NCBI RefSeq assembly: GCF_018604545.1
Contig: NZ_CP075896.1
Span: 3,782,001 to 3,846,000, forward strand
Reading direction: 5' to 3'
Length of the DNA stretch: 64,000 bases
Origin: Streptomyces koelreuteriae
Lineage (GTDB): Bacteria; Actinomycetota; Actinomycetes; Streptomycetales; Streptomycetaceae
Positions within the stretch are counted from its first letter, which is position 1; each line of letters begins with the position of its first letter. Below, in pieces: positions 1 to 7,562 of the stretch. The notes under the pieces are model-generated. The model had not been told where the DNA came from. It worked only from the letters and a program-made list of their open reading frames with translations, and made no database searches. The translations under genes and the position numbers were made by a program.

Positions 1-2
1 TG

Positions 3-47
3 GCCGGGGGGCTGGCGGGGTTGCGGCGGCGGGACATGACGACCTGA
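3..47 (+). CDS. 3' end of an unidentified gene (partial)
   Basis: One reading frame entering from the left edge ends ...LAGLRRRDMTT and stops with TGA at 45-47. A Leu/Gly-rich stretch followed by Arg residues and a short polar tail resembles the C-terminus of a membrane protein such as an ABC-2 permease. Fifteen codons are too few to identify it; another frame stops at 39 and cannot be excluded. Confidence 0.3.
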   Translation, partial: AGGLAGLRRRDMTT

Positions 48-84
48 GCGGCGGCGGGAACTGCCGAGCGGCCCGCGTACGTCC

Positions 85-318
85 ATGCCGGGCATGGGAC
101 AACGTACGCAGGCCGCTGCCGGTTGCCTGACCGCGGCCGTCGGCGCGGGCGCGGGACTCGCGGTGTGGGCCGTCGGCGTCAGGGAGCGGCTCTGGCGGTT
201 CGAGGCGGCCCCGGACTGGAGCGTGCTCTACGCCGAACTGCCCTTGGCGATCCTCGGCGGGGTCGCCGCCGCCCTGACGGCCTGGGCCCTGCTCCGGCGT
301 CTCAGACCGCGACGCTGA
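85..318 (+). CDS. Small two-helix membrane protein, unknown function
   Basis: This 77-residue protein has two hydrophobic stretches, about residues 9-32 and 52-69, joined by a short charged loop with Trp and Arg, and an Arg-rich end (RRLRPRR). That predicts a helical hairpin in the membrane with a cytoplasmic basic tail. No family is recognised. A second ATG at 94 gives an alternative start, and neither start has a clear Shine-Dalgarno. It converges with the P450 gene, overlapping its 3' end by 17 nt. Composition is typical of coding DNA here, but the assignment rests only on the hydrophobic pattern. Confidence 0.5.
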   Translation: MPGMGQRTQAAAGCLTAAVGAGAGLAVWAVGVRERLWRFEAAPDWSVLYAELPLAILGGVAAALTAWALLRRLRPRR

Positions 319-1519
319 GCCCCTCCAGCCCCCTGATCACGAAGTTCGGCTTGCGATCGGGCTCAGCGGTCAGGCGCAGGGTCGGGGCCTTCTCCAGCAG
401 CGCGCCCATCGACGCGGCCAGTTCGATGCGGGCCAGGGGGGCGCCGATGCAGTAGTGGATGCCGGCGCTGAAGGAGATGTGGGGGTTGTCCGTGCGGGTC
501 AGGTCGAGGTGGGAGGGGTTCTCGAAGACCGTCGGGTCGTGGTTGGCGGAGCCGAAGAGGAGGGCGATCTCCGCGCCGCGCGGGATCGTCGTGCCGGCGA
601 TCTCGATGTCGTCCAGGACCCAGCGTTCGAAGAGCTGGAGCGGGGTGTCGTAGCGCATCAGTTCCTCGACGGCGGTGGGGACGAGGGTGGGGTCGGCGCG
701 CAGGGCCGCGAGTTGGGGCTCGTTGCGGAAGAGGGCGTACCAGCCGTTGACCGTGGAGTTCACCGTGGCCTCGTGGCCGGCGTTCAGCAGGAGGACCGCC
801 GTCGAGATCATCTCCTGCTCGGTGAGGCGGTCGCCCTCGTCGTGTGCCTCGATGAGGCCCGAGATGAGGTCGTCGCCCGGTTCCTTGCGGCGGGCCGCGA
901 TCAGTTCGCGCAGGTAGTCGGAGAACTCGACCGACGCCCGCACCGCCTTCGCCGCCGTCTCCTCGGAGGGGTTCAGCTCGTACATCCCGCAGATGTCCGC
1001 CGACCAGGGGCGCAGTGGGGCCCGGTCGGACTCCGGGATACCGAGCATCTCGGCGATCACCGCGACCGGGAGGGGTTCCGCCACGTCCGTGAGCAGATCC
1101 CCTCCGCCGGACTCCACCAGCGCCGACGCCAGTTCGTCCGCCAGGCCCCGCACATACGGCTTCAGCCGCTCCACCGTGCGCGGTGTGAACGCCTTCGACA
1201 CCAGGCGCCGGATCCGGGTGTGGTCCGGCGGCTCCAGGTCGAGCATGCCGTGGTCGTTGAGCGTGTGGAACGGCTCGTGCTCCCCCGGCGGCGCGCTGCG
1301 GCCGAACTCCTCGTGCGTGAAGCGGTGCTGATACGTCCGGCCGAGGCGCCGGTCGCGCAGCAGGGCCGAGACGTCCGCGTGGTGCGGGACGAGCCACTGG
1401 TTCGTGGGCTCGTAGTAGTGCACGCGGCCCTTGGCCCGCAGCTCGGCATAGGCGGGGTACGGGTCGGCGAGGAACGCCGGGTCCCATGGGTCGAACGCGA
1501 GGTCGAAAGCAGTCGCCAT
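302..1519 (-). CDS. Cytochrome P450
   Basis: A soluble bacterial P450 of 405 residues, the usual length. The heme-ligand loop FSAGIHYCIG places the thiolate ligand at Cys357. The I-helix oxygen-activation motif is AGHEAT (about residue 247), and the K-helix ExxR is present (EELMRY). It would hydroxylate or otherwise oxidise a small molecule using ferredoxin-supplied electrons. No ferredoxin or reductase gene lies next to it, so partners must be elsewhere. The start ATG at 1519 matches family N-termini that begin just before the DPWDPAFLADPYP segment. Substrate is unknown. The gene stands alone, divergent from the disrupted SH3 gene. Confidence 0.93.
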   Translation of the reverse strand: MATAFDLAFDPWDPAFLADPYPAYAELRAKGRVHYYEPTNQWLVPHHADVSALLRDRRLGRTYQHRFTHEEFGRSAPPGEHEPFHTLNDHGMLDLEPPDHTRIRRLVSKAFTPRTVERLKPYVRGLADELASALVESGGGDLLTDVAEPLPVAVIAEMLGIPESDRAPLRPWSADICGMYELNPSEETAAKAVRASVEFSDYLRELIAARRKEPGDDLISGLIEAHDEGDRLTEQEMISTAVLLLNAGHEATVNSTVNGWYALFRNEPQLAALRADPTLVPTAVEELMRYDTPLQLFERWVLDDIEIAGTTIPRGAEIALLFGSANHDPTVFENPSHLDLTRTDNPHISFSAGIHYCIGAPLARIELAASMGALLEKAPTLRLTAEPDRKPNFVIRGLEGLSVAV

Positions 1520-1690
1520 GGACGGACGCTAGCCCGGATCCCCGTCTCCGACCAGGGGTGTTCCGGCGGGACGGGCGGATGAAGCGCCGGGTTCAAGATC
1601 GTTAAGCTGGGTCTGCCGTCTGAGCGGCACGAGTCTTTCGTAAGGAAAAAACTTAGGTCTACGTCCACAAGGGCAGCGGCGTCAACTTGT

Positions 1691-1710
1691 CCCGGTCCTG
1701 AAGGACCGGG
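1691..1710 (-). repeat. Subterminal hairpin at the right end of the IS element
   Basis: A perfect 8-bp stem (cccggtcc/ggaccggg) with a 4-nt loop lies 10 bp inside the end of the element, downstream of tnpB. In this superfamily the right-end hairpin is the transposase recognition structure. The same region is transcribed as the 3' part of the guide (omega/re) RNA, so a guide RNA probably spans the tnpB 3' end to 1681. The RNA itself is not demonstrated. Confidence 0.6.
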
Positions 1711-1764
1711 CTTGGAGGTAGTGCCCAGCTGGCTGCCGGGTGGACTCTTCCGTCCAGACACCCC

Positions 1765-2838
1765 TCAGGGGGCGGCAGGGACGCGTGACTCACGCCCCGC
1801 GTTCCACACCACAGCGCCACGATGGGCGATGTTGTGGGAAGCGTTCCGGTCCGCGTGGGCAACGACCCCGCAGTTCCGGCAGACGAACAGGGCCTGGTCG
1901 ACCCGGTTTCTCTTGTCGATGTACCCGCACTCGCAGCAGGTCTGCGAGGTGTGGGCGGGATCGACGTGGACCACGGGCACGCCCTGGCGGTGTGCCTTGT
2001 ACGCGATGAACTCTCCGAGCTGGGCAAAGGCCCAGGAGTGGAGCGTGACCCGTTGGGGCTTGCGAAGCCGTGCCCTGTGCCGGATACCGCCCAGGTCCTC
2101 CAGGGCGATCCCGGCCGAGGTGCGTTGAGCCTCGGTCACGATGCGTTTCGCGATGATGTGGTTGGTGTTCTTCACATGCCGCTGCTCGCGTCGCCGTCGC
2201 TCTTTCAGGCGGCGCCGGGCGGACTTGGTGCGCTTCTTCTGCAGCTTGGCCCGCAGATCGACACCGACGAAGTACTCGGGCTCGTACGGCCCGGCCTCGG
2301 GAACGTCACAGGTCGCCATCAGGTAGAAGGTGCCGTCGCGTTCGATCAGATCCGACTCGCCCCTGCGGTGCGCGGCCAGCAGCTTGAGGGTCTCGGGGGA
2401 GCAGGCGAAGCGCACCTTTTTGAGGCGTCCGGCGGTCGTCCAGACCGACACTGTCTGCTGGTCCAACTGCCAGGACAGGCAACGGTCGTCGAACGGCTGG
2501 GCCGCCCGGGGCCGGAAGGTGACCGGCTTGGACTCGGCCTTGATGCGCCGCTTGGAGCCCGGCCTGCCGAGGTTCCCGGCCCGCAGATTGGCCTTGAGGG
2601 TGGTGTAGGCGTCCACGACCTTCTTCACCACCCTCACCGCGGGCTGCGCCGACAGCCCGAAGACCGCCTTCAGCTCCGCATAGACCTCCTGCTGCAGGCC
2701 GTTGCGGTCGGTGAGGTTCTTGGCGTGGGCGATCGCCGCAGCATGCGTGGCGGCCTGGTTGCAGGCGCGCAGGGTCGCGGTGAGAGCCGACGCCTGCTCG
2801 GGCGTCGGCAGCAGCTTCACCTGCACCACCAGCTGCAT
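1765..2838 (-). CDS. tnpB: TnpB RNA-guided nuclease homologue, apparently internally deleted
   Basis: 357 residues from ATG 2838 (MQLVVQVKLLPTPEQ, the normal family start; upstream in-frame codons look non-coding). TnpB is the RuvC-type, guide-RNA-directed nuclease of IS605/IS1341 elements. Visible RuvC residues are Asp194 (GVDL), Glu247 (LEDLGGI) and Asp330 (HADRNASHN). A zinc finger lies between (C301-C302-E-C304 ... C320-R-N-C323). After GVDL, family members continue with GxVNLATTS and roughly 30 residues before the RAKLQ helix. Here L195 is followed directly by R196AKLQ, so an in-frame deletion just after the first catalytic Asp is likely, around position 2255. All three acidic residues remain, but the RuvC core strand is shortened, so activity is doubtful. 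Confidence 0.85.
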   Translation of the reverse strand: MQLVVQVKLLPTPEQASALTATLRACNQAATHAAAIAHAKNLTDRNGLQQEVYAELKAVFGLSAQPAVRVVKKVVDAYTTLKANLRAGNLGRPGSKRRIKAESKPVTFRPRAAQPFDDRCLSWQLDQQTVSVWTTAGRLKKVRFACSPETLKLLAAHRRGESDLIERDGTFYLMATCDVPEAGPYEPEYFVGVDLRAKLQKKRTKSARRRLKERRRREQRHVKNTNHIIAKRIVTEAQRTSAGIALEDLGGIRHRARLRKPQRVTLHSWAFAQLGEFIAYKAHRQGVPVVHVDPAHTSQTCCECGYIDKRNRVDQALFVCRNCGVVAHADRNASHNIAHRGAVVWNAGRESRVPAAP

Positions 2839-3342
2839 GGCATCGGACCTTAGTACGGCAACCACACACACGATCCCCCGTTCCACGCAGGTCACCACAA
2901 CCTGTGACCTTCAGGACGATTGTTCGCTTTCCCTGGCTCCGTCGGGCGGCCGTGTGAGCGCTCCGCGCCCCCGGGGACAGGCCCGCTGCGGCGACGCTCC
3001 GCTCCACGACGACAGGAGGCGATTCCTCCCCGGCGCGAACGCCGGGACATCCTCGCCAGAATCAGGTGAACTTCCGCACGGGCGCCGGCACCGGCTACGC
3101 GTCCAAGGGCATCCTCCACAAGGACGACTGGGGCAAGAAGCTCGCCACCAAGGGCTCCTGGATCAAGCTGAAGCTCGGCACGAAGTCCAAGAGCGGCATC
3201 GCCAAGGGCACCACCGGCTGGGTCTCCAAGTCGTACGTCAGCGACTGCACGCCGATGCAGCTGGACTGATCCGGTCCGTCAGGGTCTGTCGCCCCGGTGC
3301 CCGAGGGCCCGCGGGGCGGCGTCCCGCCGGTGCCCGCGCCGG

Positions 3343-4008
3343 CTAGCCGGGCGTCACCAGCCGCGCCTCGAACGCGAACACCGCCGCCTGGGTGCGGTCC
3401 CTGAGGCCCAGCTTCACCAGGATCCGGCTGACATGCGTCTTGATCGTCGACTCGGCGACCACCAGCCGCCCGGCGATCTCCGCGTTCGACAGCCCCTGCG
3501 CGATCAGGACCAGCACCTCCGTCTCCCGCTCGGTGAGGTCCCCGTACGCCGCCCGCGCGGAGGGCATGAGGCGCGGGGTCTCGGAGAGCTTGGAGAACTC
3601 GGTGATCAGCCGCCTGGTCACCGAGGGGGCCAGGAGCGCCTCCCCGGCGGCCACGATCCGCACGCCCTCGGCGAGCTGGCGGGCCGAGGCGTCCTTGAGG
3701 AGGAAGCCGGAGGCTCCCGCGCGCAGCGCCTGATACACGTACTCGTCGAGGTCGAAGGTGGTGAGCACCAGCACCTTCGCCTCACTGTCGGCGGCGACGA
3801 TCTCGCGGGTCGCCTCGATGCCGTTCAGCTCGGGCATGCGGATGTCCATCAGCACGACGTCCGGAGCGAGTTCGCGGACCTTCGCGACGGCCTCCCGGCC
3901 GTTCACCGCCTCGCCGACGACCTCGATCTCCGGCATCGCATTCAGCAGGACCGAGAAGCCCTCGCGCACCATCATCTGGTCGTCCGCGATCAGTACGCGA
4001 ATGGTCAT
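3343..4008 (-). CDS. NarL/FixJ-type response regulator of two-component system 1
   Basis: 221 residues: receiver domain (about 1-120) with acidic pocket DD at 9-10 and phospho-acceptor Asp55 (VVLMDIRMP), switch Thr and Lys (LVLTTFD, FLLKDAS), then a LuxR-type HTH (LTERETEVLVLIAQGLSNAEIA...TIKTHVSRILVKLGLRDR). It binds DNA on phosphorylation by the neighbouring kinase, whose stop overlaps its ATG by 4 nt (ATGA), so the two are translationally coupled. It is closely similar in plan to the regulator at 5452-6135, which points to duplication of the whole kinase-regulator pair. Target genes are unknown; the shared motif at 5411 is a candidate site. Confidence 0.95.
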   Translation of the reverse strand: MTIRVLIADDQMMVREGFSVLLNAMPEIEVVGEAVNGREAVAKVRELAPDVVLMDIRMPELNGIEATREIVAADSEAKVLVLTTFDLDEYVYQALRAGASGFLLKDASARQLAEGVRIVAAGEALLAPSVTRRLITEFSKLSETPRLMPSARAAYGDLTERETEVLVLIAQGLSNAEIAGRLVVAESTIKTHVSRILVKLGLRDRTQAAVFAFEARLVTPG

Positions 4009-5345
4009 GCGTCACCCTCGTCCGGCAGGGCGACCGGCAGGAACACCGCCACCTCGTAGCCTCCGTCGTCCACCGGGCCCGCCGTCATCTCGCCGTTCAG
4101 CATCGACACGCGCTCCCGCATACCGGTGACTCCGTGTCCGGCGCCGGGCGAGGGTTTGATCAGGCTGGGGTTCGGCGGCGGGCCGTTGACTATCCGCAGG
4201 CCCAGCCCGCCGAGAACGTAGCCGATCTCGACGCGGGCGGTCGCGCCCGGCGCGTGCCGCAGGGTGTTGCTCAGCGCCTCCTGCACGATGCGGTACGCCG
4301 ACAGCTCCACGCCCTGGGGCAGTTCGCGCACCGCCCCGGTCACCGCCTTGTCCACGCTCAGCCCGGCGTCGCGCACATTGGCCAGCAGCCCGTCCAACTC
4401 GGCGAGCGTGGGCTGTGGGGCGTCCGGGGCCTCGTAGTCCTCGGCGCGGACGACGCCGAGGACGCGGCGCAGTTCGGTCAGGGCCGCCACCGCGTTCTCC
4501 CGGATCGTGGCGAAGGCCTTCTCCAGCTCCGGCGGCGGGTTCTCCACGCGGTAGGGCGCGGCCTCCGCCTGGATGGCGACCACCGACATGTGGTGGGCGA
4601 CGACGTCGTGCAGCTCGCGGGCGATCGTGGTGCGCTCCTCCAGCAGGGTGCGGCGGGAGCGCTCGTGCGCGGTGACCGTCTGCTGGGCGGTGACCTCCTG
4701 CACGGCGTCCCGGCGGATGTGCCGGACGGTGACGCAGAGCAGGATCAGCGCCGAGATGATCAGCATGGCGCCGGAGTTGCTGCCGTACATGGAGGTCGGG
4801 CCGATGCCGCTGTCCGCGATCACGGCGTACAGCGCCGTCAGCGCCCACATCCACCCGGCCGTGCGCGGCCTGGTGCGCATCGCCACCACCGTCAGCACGA
4901 TCAGATGGCAGGCGAAGCTGCCGGCCGCCCAGGGCCATTCGCCCCAGTGGCTGCCGACCAGGGCCACGACCAGGGTGGAGATCATGGACGCCCAGAACGC
5001 CGCCACGGGCCGCACCATGGTCAGCAGCACCGGGACCGCGCAGAACAGGCCCATCAGCGCGGCGGGTCCGCCGGAGTCGACGGTGGCGAAGGCCACGGTG
5101 ATCAGGGCCGCAGCGACGATCAGCGCGTGCGGCGTCCAGGCCGTGTACTCCCGCAGGCGGCCGGGCAGCCGCCGGGCGAAACGCCCGTCGGTGCGCCGGC
5201 CCGGCAGGGGCCGGTAGGCGAAGGCGTCCTGGATGAGGTCCTGCCGCAGCCCGCGCAGGGAGTCCACCGCCACCCGGTACTCCGGGCTGTGCGGCTTGGC
5301 CCCGGCCCCCGGTGGCGTGCTCTGGAGGTGAGTCGTCTCGGTCAC
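4005..5345 (-). CDS. Sensor histidine kinase of two-component system 1 (HisKA_3 type)
   Basis: 446 residues from a GTG start. The N-terminal cytoplasmic part (about 1-70) is followed by several membrane helices (about 70-210) with very short loops, the layout of intramembrane-sensing kinases. Next come the phospho-acceptor helix ARELHDVVAHHMSVV (His near residue 246) and a HATPase_c domain (YRIVQEALSNTLRHAP as N box, GAGHGVTGMRERV as G box). It phosphorylates the overlapping NarL regulator. The upstream gap (5346-5451) carries the 17-bp motif also found upstream of the second system's operon. The signal sensed cannot be read from sequence; membrane or envelope perturbation would be typical of the architecture. 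Confidence 0.94.
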   Translation of the reverse strand: MTETTHLQSTPPGAGAKPHSPEYRVAVDSLRGLRQDLIQDAFAYRPLPGRRTDGRFARRLPGRLREYTAWTPHALIVAAALITVAFATVDSGGPAALMGLFCAVPVLLTMVRPVAAFWASMISTLVVALVGSHWGEWPWAAGSFACHLIVLTVVAMRTRPRTAGWMWALTALYAVIADSGIGPTSMYGSNSGAMLIISALILLCVTVRHIRRDAVQEVTAQQTVTAHERSRRTLLEERTTIARELHDVVAHHMSVVAIQAEAAPYRVENPPPELEKAFATIRENAVAALTELRRVLGVVRAEDYEAPDAPQPTLAELDGLLANVRDAGLSVDKAVTGAVRELPQGVELSAYRIVQEALSNTLRHAPGATARVEIGYVLGGLGLRIVNGPPPNPSLIKPSPGAGHGVTGMRERVSMLNGEMTAGPVDDGGYEVAVFLPVALPDEGDA

Positions 5346-5410
5346 GTACAGAAAGGTAGGCCTCCCCCCGGGTCCAGGTCGTCCCCAGTGAGAGGGGTTC
5401 CTCAGCCTCC

Positions 5411-5427
5411 CTCTCAGGTACTACGGG
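5411..5427 (-). promoter_or_regulatory. Candidate operator shared by the two TCS operons (copy 1)
   Basis: The 17-mer ctctcaggtactacggg lies 66 bp upstream of the kinase-1 start. A copy with one difference lies at 9968-9984 upstream of the second operon. In the direction of transcription it reads CCCGTAGTACYTGAGAG. Such conservation in otherwise unrelated intergenic DNA suggests a common regulator-binding site, perhaps for one of the two NarL regulators. Confidence 0.5.
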
Positions 5428-5451
5428 GACGGCGGGTCCCGGCGCGGTGCC

Positions 5452-6135
5452 TCAGTACCCCGACGGCCGCACCAGCCCCGACTCGTACGCGAACACCGCC
5501 GCCTGCGTCCGGTCCCTGAGCCCCAGCTTCACCAGGATCCGGCCCACATGCGTCTTCACCGTCTGCTCGGCGACGAACAGATGCCGGGCGATCTCCCCGT
5601 TCGACAGGCCCTGGGCGATCAGGGCGAGCACCTCCGTCTCCCGCTCGGTCAGATCGCCGACGCGTTCCTTGAGCGGGGAGCGGGGCCGGCCGTCCAGCCG
5701 GGAGAACTCGGCGATCAGCTTGCGCGTGATGACCGGGGCGAGCAGGGCCTCCCCGGCCGCCACCACCCGGACCGCCTCGGCGAGCTGCTCCGACGACGCG
5801 TCCTTCAGCAGGAACCCGGAGGCCCCGGCGCGCAGCGCGTCGTACACGTACTCGTCGAGGTCGAAGGTGGTCAGCACCAGCACCCTGATGTCCGGGTGGG
5901 CGGCCGTGATCAGCTCGGTGGCCTCGATACCGCCGACCCCGGGCATGCGGATGTCCATCAGGACGACGTCCGGGGAGGTCTCGGCGGCCTTCGCGACGGC
6001 TTGCGCGCCCTCCTTCGCCTCGCCGACGACCTCTATGTCGGGCTGGGTGCCGAGCAGCACGGTGAAGCCCTGCCGGACCATCGCCTGGTCGTCGACGATG
6101 AGAACCCGGATGGGTCCGCCGCTGCCGCTCGTCAT
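5452..6135 (-). CDS. NarL/FixJ-type response regulator of two-component system 2
   Basis: 227 residues with receiver Asp61 (VVLMDIRMPGVGG), conserved LVLTTFD and FLLKDAS, and a C-terminal LuxR HTH (LTERETEVLALIAQGLSNGEIA...TVKTHVGRILVKLGLRDR). Its ATG overlaps the kinase-2 stop by 4 nt. It is the last gene of a four-gene operon running 9883 to 5452 with all junctions overlapping (hydrolase, acyltransferase, kinase, regulator). That links this regulatory pair to an envelope- or lipid-modifying function. The system-1 regulator is its obvious paralogue in the adjacent operon. Confidence 0.95.
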   Translation of the reverse strand: MTSGSGGPIRVLIVDDQAMVRQGFTVLLGTQPDIEVVGEAKEGAQAVAKAAETSPDVVLMDIRMPGVGGIEATELITAAHPDIRVLVLTTFDLDEYVYDALRAGASGFLLKDASSEQLAEAVRVVAAGEALLAPVITRKLIAEFSRLDGRPRSPLKERVGDLTERETEVLALIAQGLSNGEIARHLFVAEQTVKTHVGRILVKLGLRDRTQAAVFAYESGLVRPSGY

Positions 6136-7562
6136 GGGGTTCCTGCCTCAAGGTCGGAATCTGGATCGGGATCGGGATCGGGATCGGGATCGGGGAAGTA
6201 GTAGGTGATCTGGTCGCTGCCCGGTGTCGCGTCGGCGGGCGGGGTGTCCGGGAGGAACGCGGTGACCTTGAAGCCGTCCCAGTGCCAGGGGTGCGCGGTC
6301 ATGGTGCCGCCGAGCATGGCGACCCGCTCGCGCATGCCGAGCAGTCCGTGCCCCGCTCCCTTCGAGGGCGACGCGGGCCCCGTCGGCCGGGAGTTGACCA
6401 CCTCCACCTCCAGCCCGTCCGACCGGTAGGTGAGACGGACCTTGGCGCTCGCGCCGGGCGCGTGCCGCAGGACGTTGCTCAGGGCCTCCTGCACGATCCG
6501 GTACGCCGACAGCTCCACGCCGGGCGGCAGCGGGCGCCGCTCGCCGTTGATCTCCGTGGTGACCTCGCGGCCGGCGGCCCGGGTGTTCTCCACCAGCGCG
6601 TCGAGCCGGTCGAGGGTGGGCTGCGGGGCGTGGGCGGCGTTGCCGCCGCCCGGGCCGAGAGGCTCCTCCCCCGGCCCGGGCTGCTCCGAGCGCAGCACGC
6701 CCAGCACCCGGCGCAGCTCGGTCAGCGCCTCCACCGCGTTCTGCCGGATGCCCGCGAGGTTCTCCTTCAGCTCGTCGGGCGGGTTCTCGACGAGATGCGG
6801 GGCGACCTGCGCCTGGATGGAGATGACCGACATGTGATGGGCCACCACGTCGTGCAGCTCCCGCGCGATACGGCTGCGCTCCTCCAGCAGGGTGCGCCGG
6901 GTGCGCTCCTCGGCGGTGAGCGTGGTCTGCTCGACGAGTTCCGCACGGGCCTCGCGGCGGCCCCGCAGGGCGGTGCCGACGAGCACGACGACGGCGGACA
7001 GCGGGATCGCGATCGCGCCGGTGGCGTCGTAGCGCACACCGGCCGACCACCAGCCCTGGAGGACGGAGGTGAGCACCACCGTCACGGCCAGCGCCTCCAC
7101 CGCCGCGCGGGTGCGCACGCGCAGCGCGAGCAGCAACAGCACGAACAGATGGGAGATGATCCCGGCCGCCGTCCAGGGCCAGGTGTAGGTTTCGGCGTCG
7201 GCGCCCAGCCGGCCGTGCAGCACAACGGCGCCCAGCACCCAGCTCACCGTGGACAGCCACCACCCCGGGACCGGCCGCCACATCCCGAGAATCATGGCCC
7301 CGGCCTGCCCGCCCGCGACCAGGAACGCCGCTCCGGGGCTCAGGTGGCCGTTGTCCACCAGGTCGCCCATGGCCCCGACCAGGACGCCGAACGCGGCCAG
7401 GCACACCAGCCCGTGCGGCAGCCAGCGCAGCCAGGTGGAGGGCGGCAGCGGATCCGCCCGGACGGTCCACAGGTCCTCGCGCAGCACGCGCAGCCAACCC
7501 CCGACGCGCGCTCGCAGCGCGCGGCCCACCCCCGTGTCCGTCACGCGGGCCAGCCTAGACAT
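6132..7562 (-). CDS. Sensor histidine kinase of two-component system 2 (HisKA_3 type)
   Basis: 476 residues: cytoplasmic N-terminus, a block of membrane helices (about 50-205), the phospho-acceptor helix ARELHDVVAHHMSVIS, and HATPase_c with N box (YRIVQEALSNVLRHAP) and G box (GAGHGLLGMRERV). The start overlaps the acyltransferase stop by 8 nt, and the stop overlaps the regulator ATG. The C-terminal tail is odd: it alternates Pro-Asp about six times (PDPDPDPDPD) because of a hexanucleotide tract at 6163-6192. That tail is absent from the paralogue and probably varies in length between strains. Confidence 0.94.
   Translation of the reverse strand: MSRLARVTDTGVGRALRARVGGWLRVLREDLWTVRADPLPPSTWLRWLPHGLVCLAAFGVLVGAMGDLVDNGHLSPGAAFLVAGGQAGAMILGMWRPVPGWWLSTVSWVLGAVVLHGRLGADAETYTWPWTAAGIISHLFVLLLLALRVRTRAAVEALAVTVVLTSVLQGWWSAGVRYDATGAIAIPLSAVVVLVGTALRGRREARAELVEQTTLTAEERTRRTLLEERSRIARELHDVVAHHMSVISIQAQVAPHLVENPPDELKENLAGIRQNAVEALTELRRVLGVLRSEQPGPGEEPLGPGGGNAAHAPQPTLDRLDALVENTRAAGREVTTEINGERRPLPPGVELSAYRIVQEALSNVLRHAPGASAKVRLTYRSDGLEVEVVNSRPTGPASPSKGAGHGLLGMRERVAMLGGTMTAHPWHWDGFKVTAFLPDTPPADATPGSDQITYYFPDPDPDPDPDPDSDLEAGTP
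6163..6192 (+). repeat. Hexanucleotide microsatellite (ggatcg)5 inside the kinase-2 gene
   Basis: Five perfect copies of ggatcg, flanked by degenerate ones, encode the Pro-Asp repeat at the kinase C-terminus. The 6-nt unit keeps the frame, so slippage changes tail length without disrupting the gene. Confidence 0.9.

Larger units (their letters stand above)
1681..3065 (-). mobile_element. IS200/IS605-superfamily (IS1341-type) element carrying only tnpB
   Basis: A 1385-bp element whose ends are deduced from the reading frame it splits. Read in the tnpB direction, it sits immediately 3' of TTCAC (complement of 3066-3070), the kind of short target these elements leave intact. There is no target duplication and there are no terminal inverted repeats, as expected for the family. 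Each end has a subterminal hairpin: stems at 1691-1698/1703-1710 and 3029-3035/3040-3046. No tnpA lies inside, so movement would need a transposase from elsewhere. Confidence 0.8.
1657..3269 (+). pseudogene. SH3-domain protein remnant split by the IS element
   Basis: If 1681-3065 is removed, codons 1657-1680 (VYVHKGSG) join in frame to 3066-3269 (VNFRTGAGTGYASKG...TPMQLD). This restores a bacterial SH3 domain: a VNFRTGAG strand, then GSWIKLKL, then GWVSKSYV. The join is exact, so the insertion site is well defined. Directly upstream, in the same frame, is a TAG at 1654-1656, and no signal peptide or start can be found between the P450 start and the insertion. The gene is therefore also missing its 5' part and is probably dead. 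A GTG at 3066 could in principle start a 67-residue fragment. An intact secreted SH3-domain protein occurs at 31145-31504. Confidence 0.65.

Noticed and set aside
2839..2898. Longer TnpB N-terminus starting at 2898
   Set aside because: Family proteins begin at MQLVVQVKLLPTPEQ; the 20 upstream codons are not TnpB-like.
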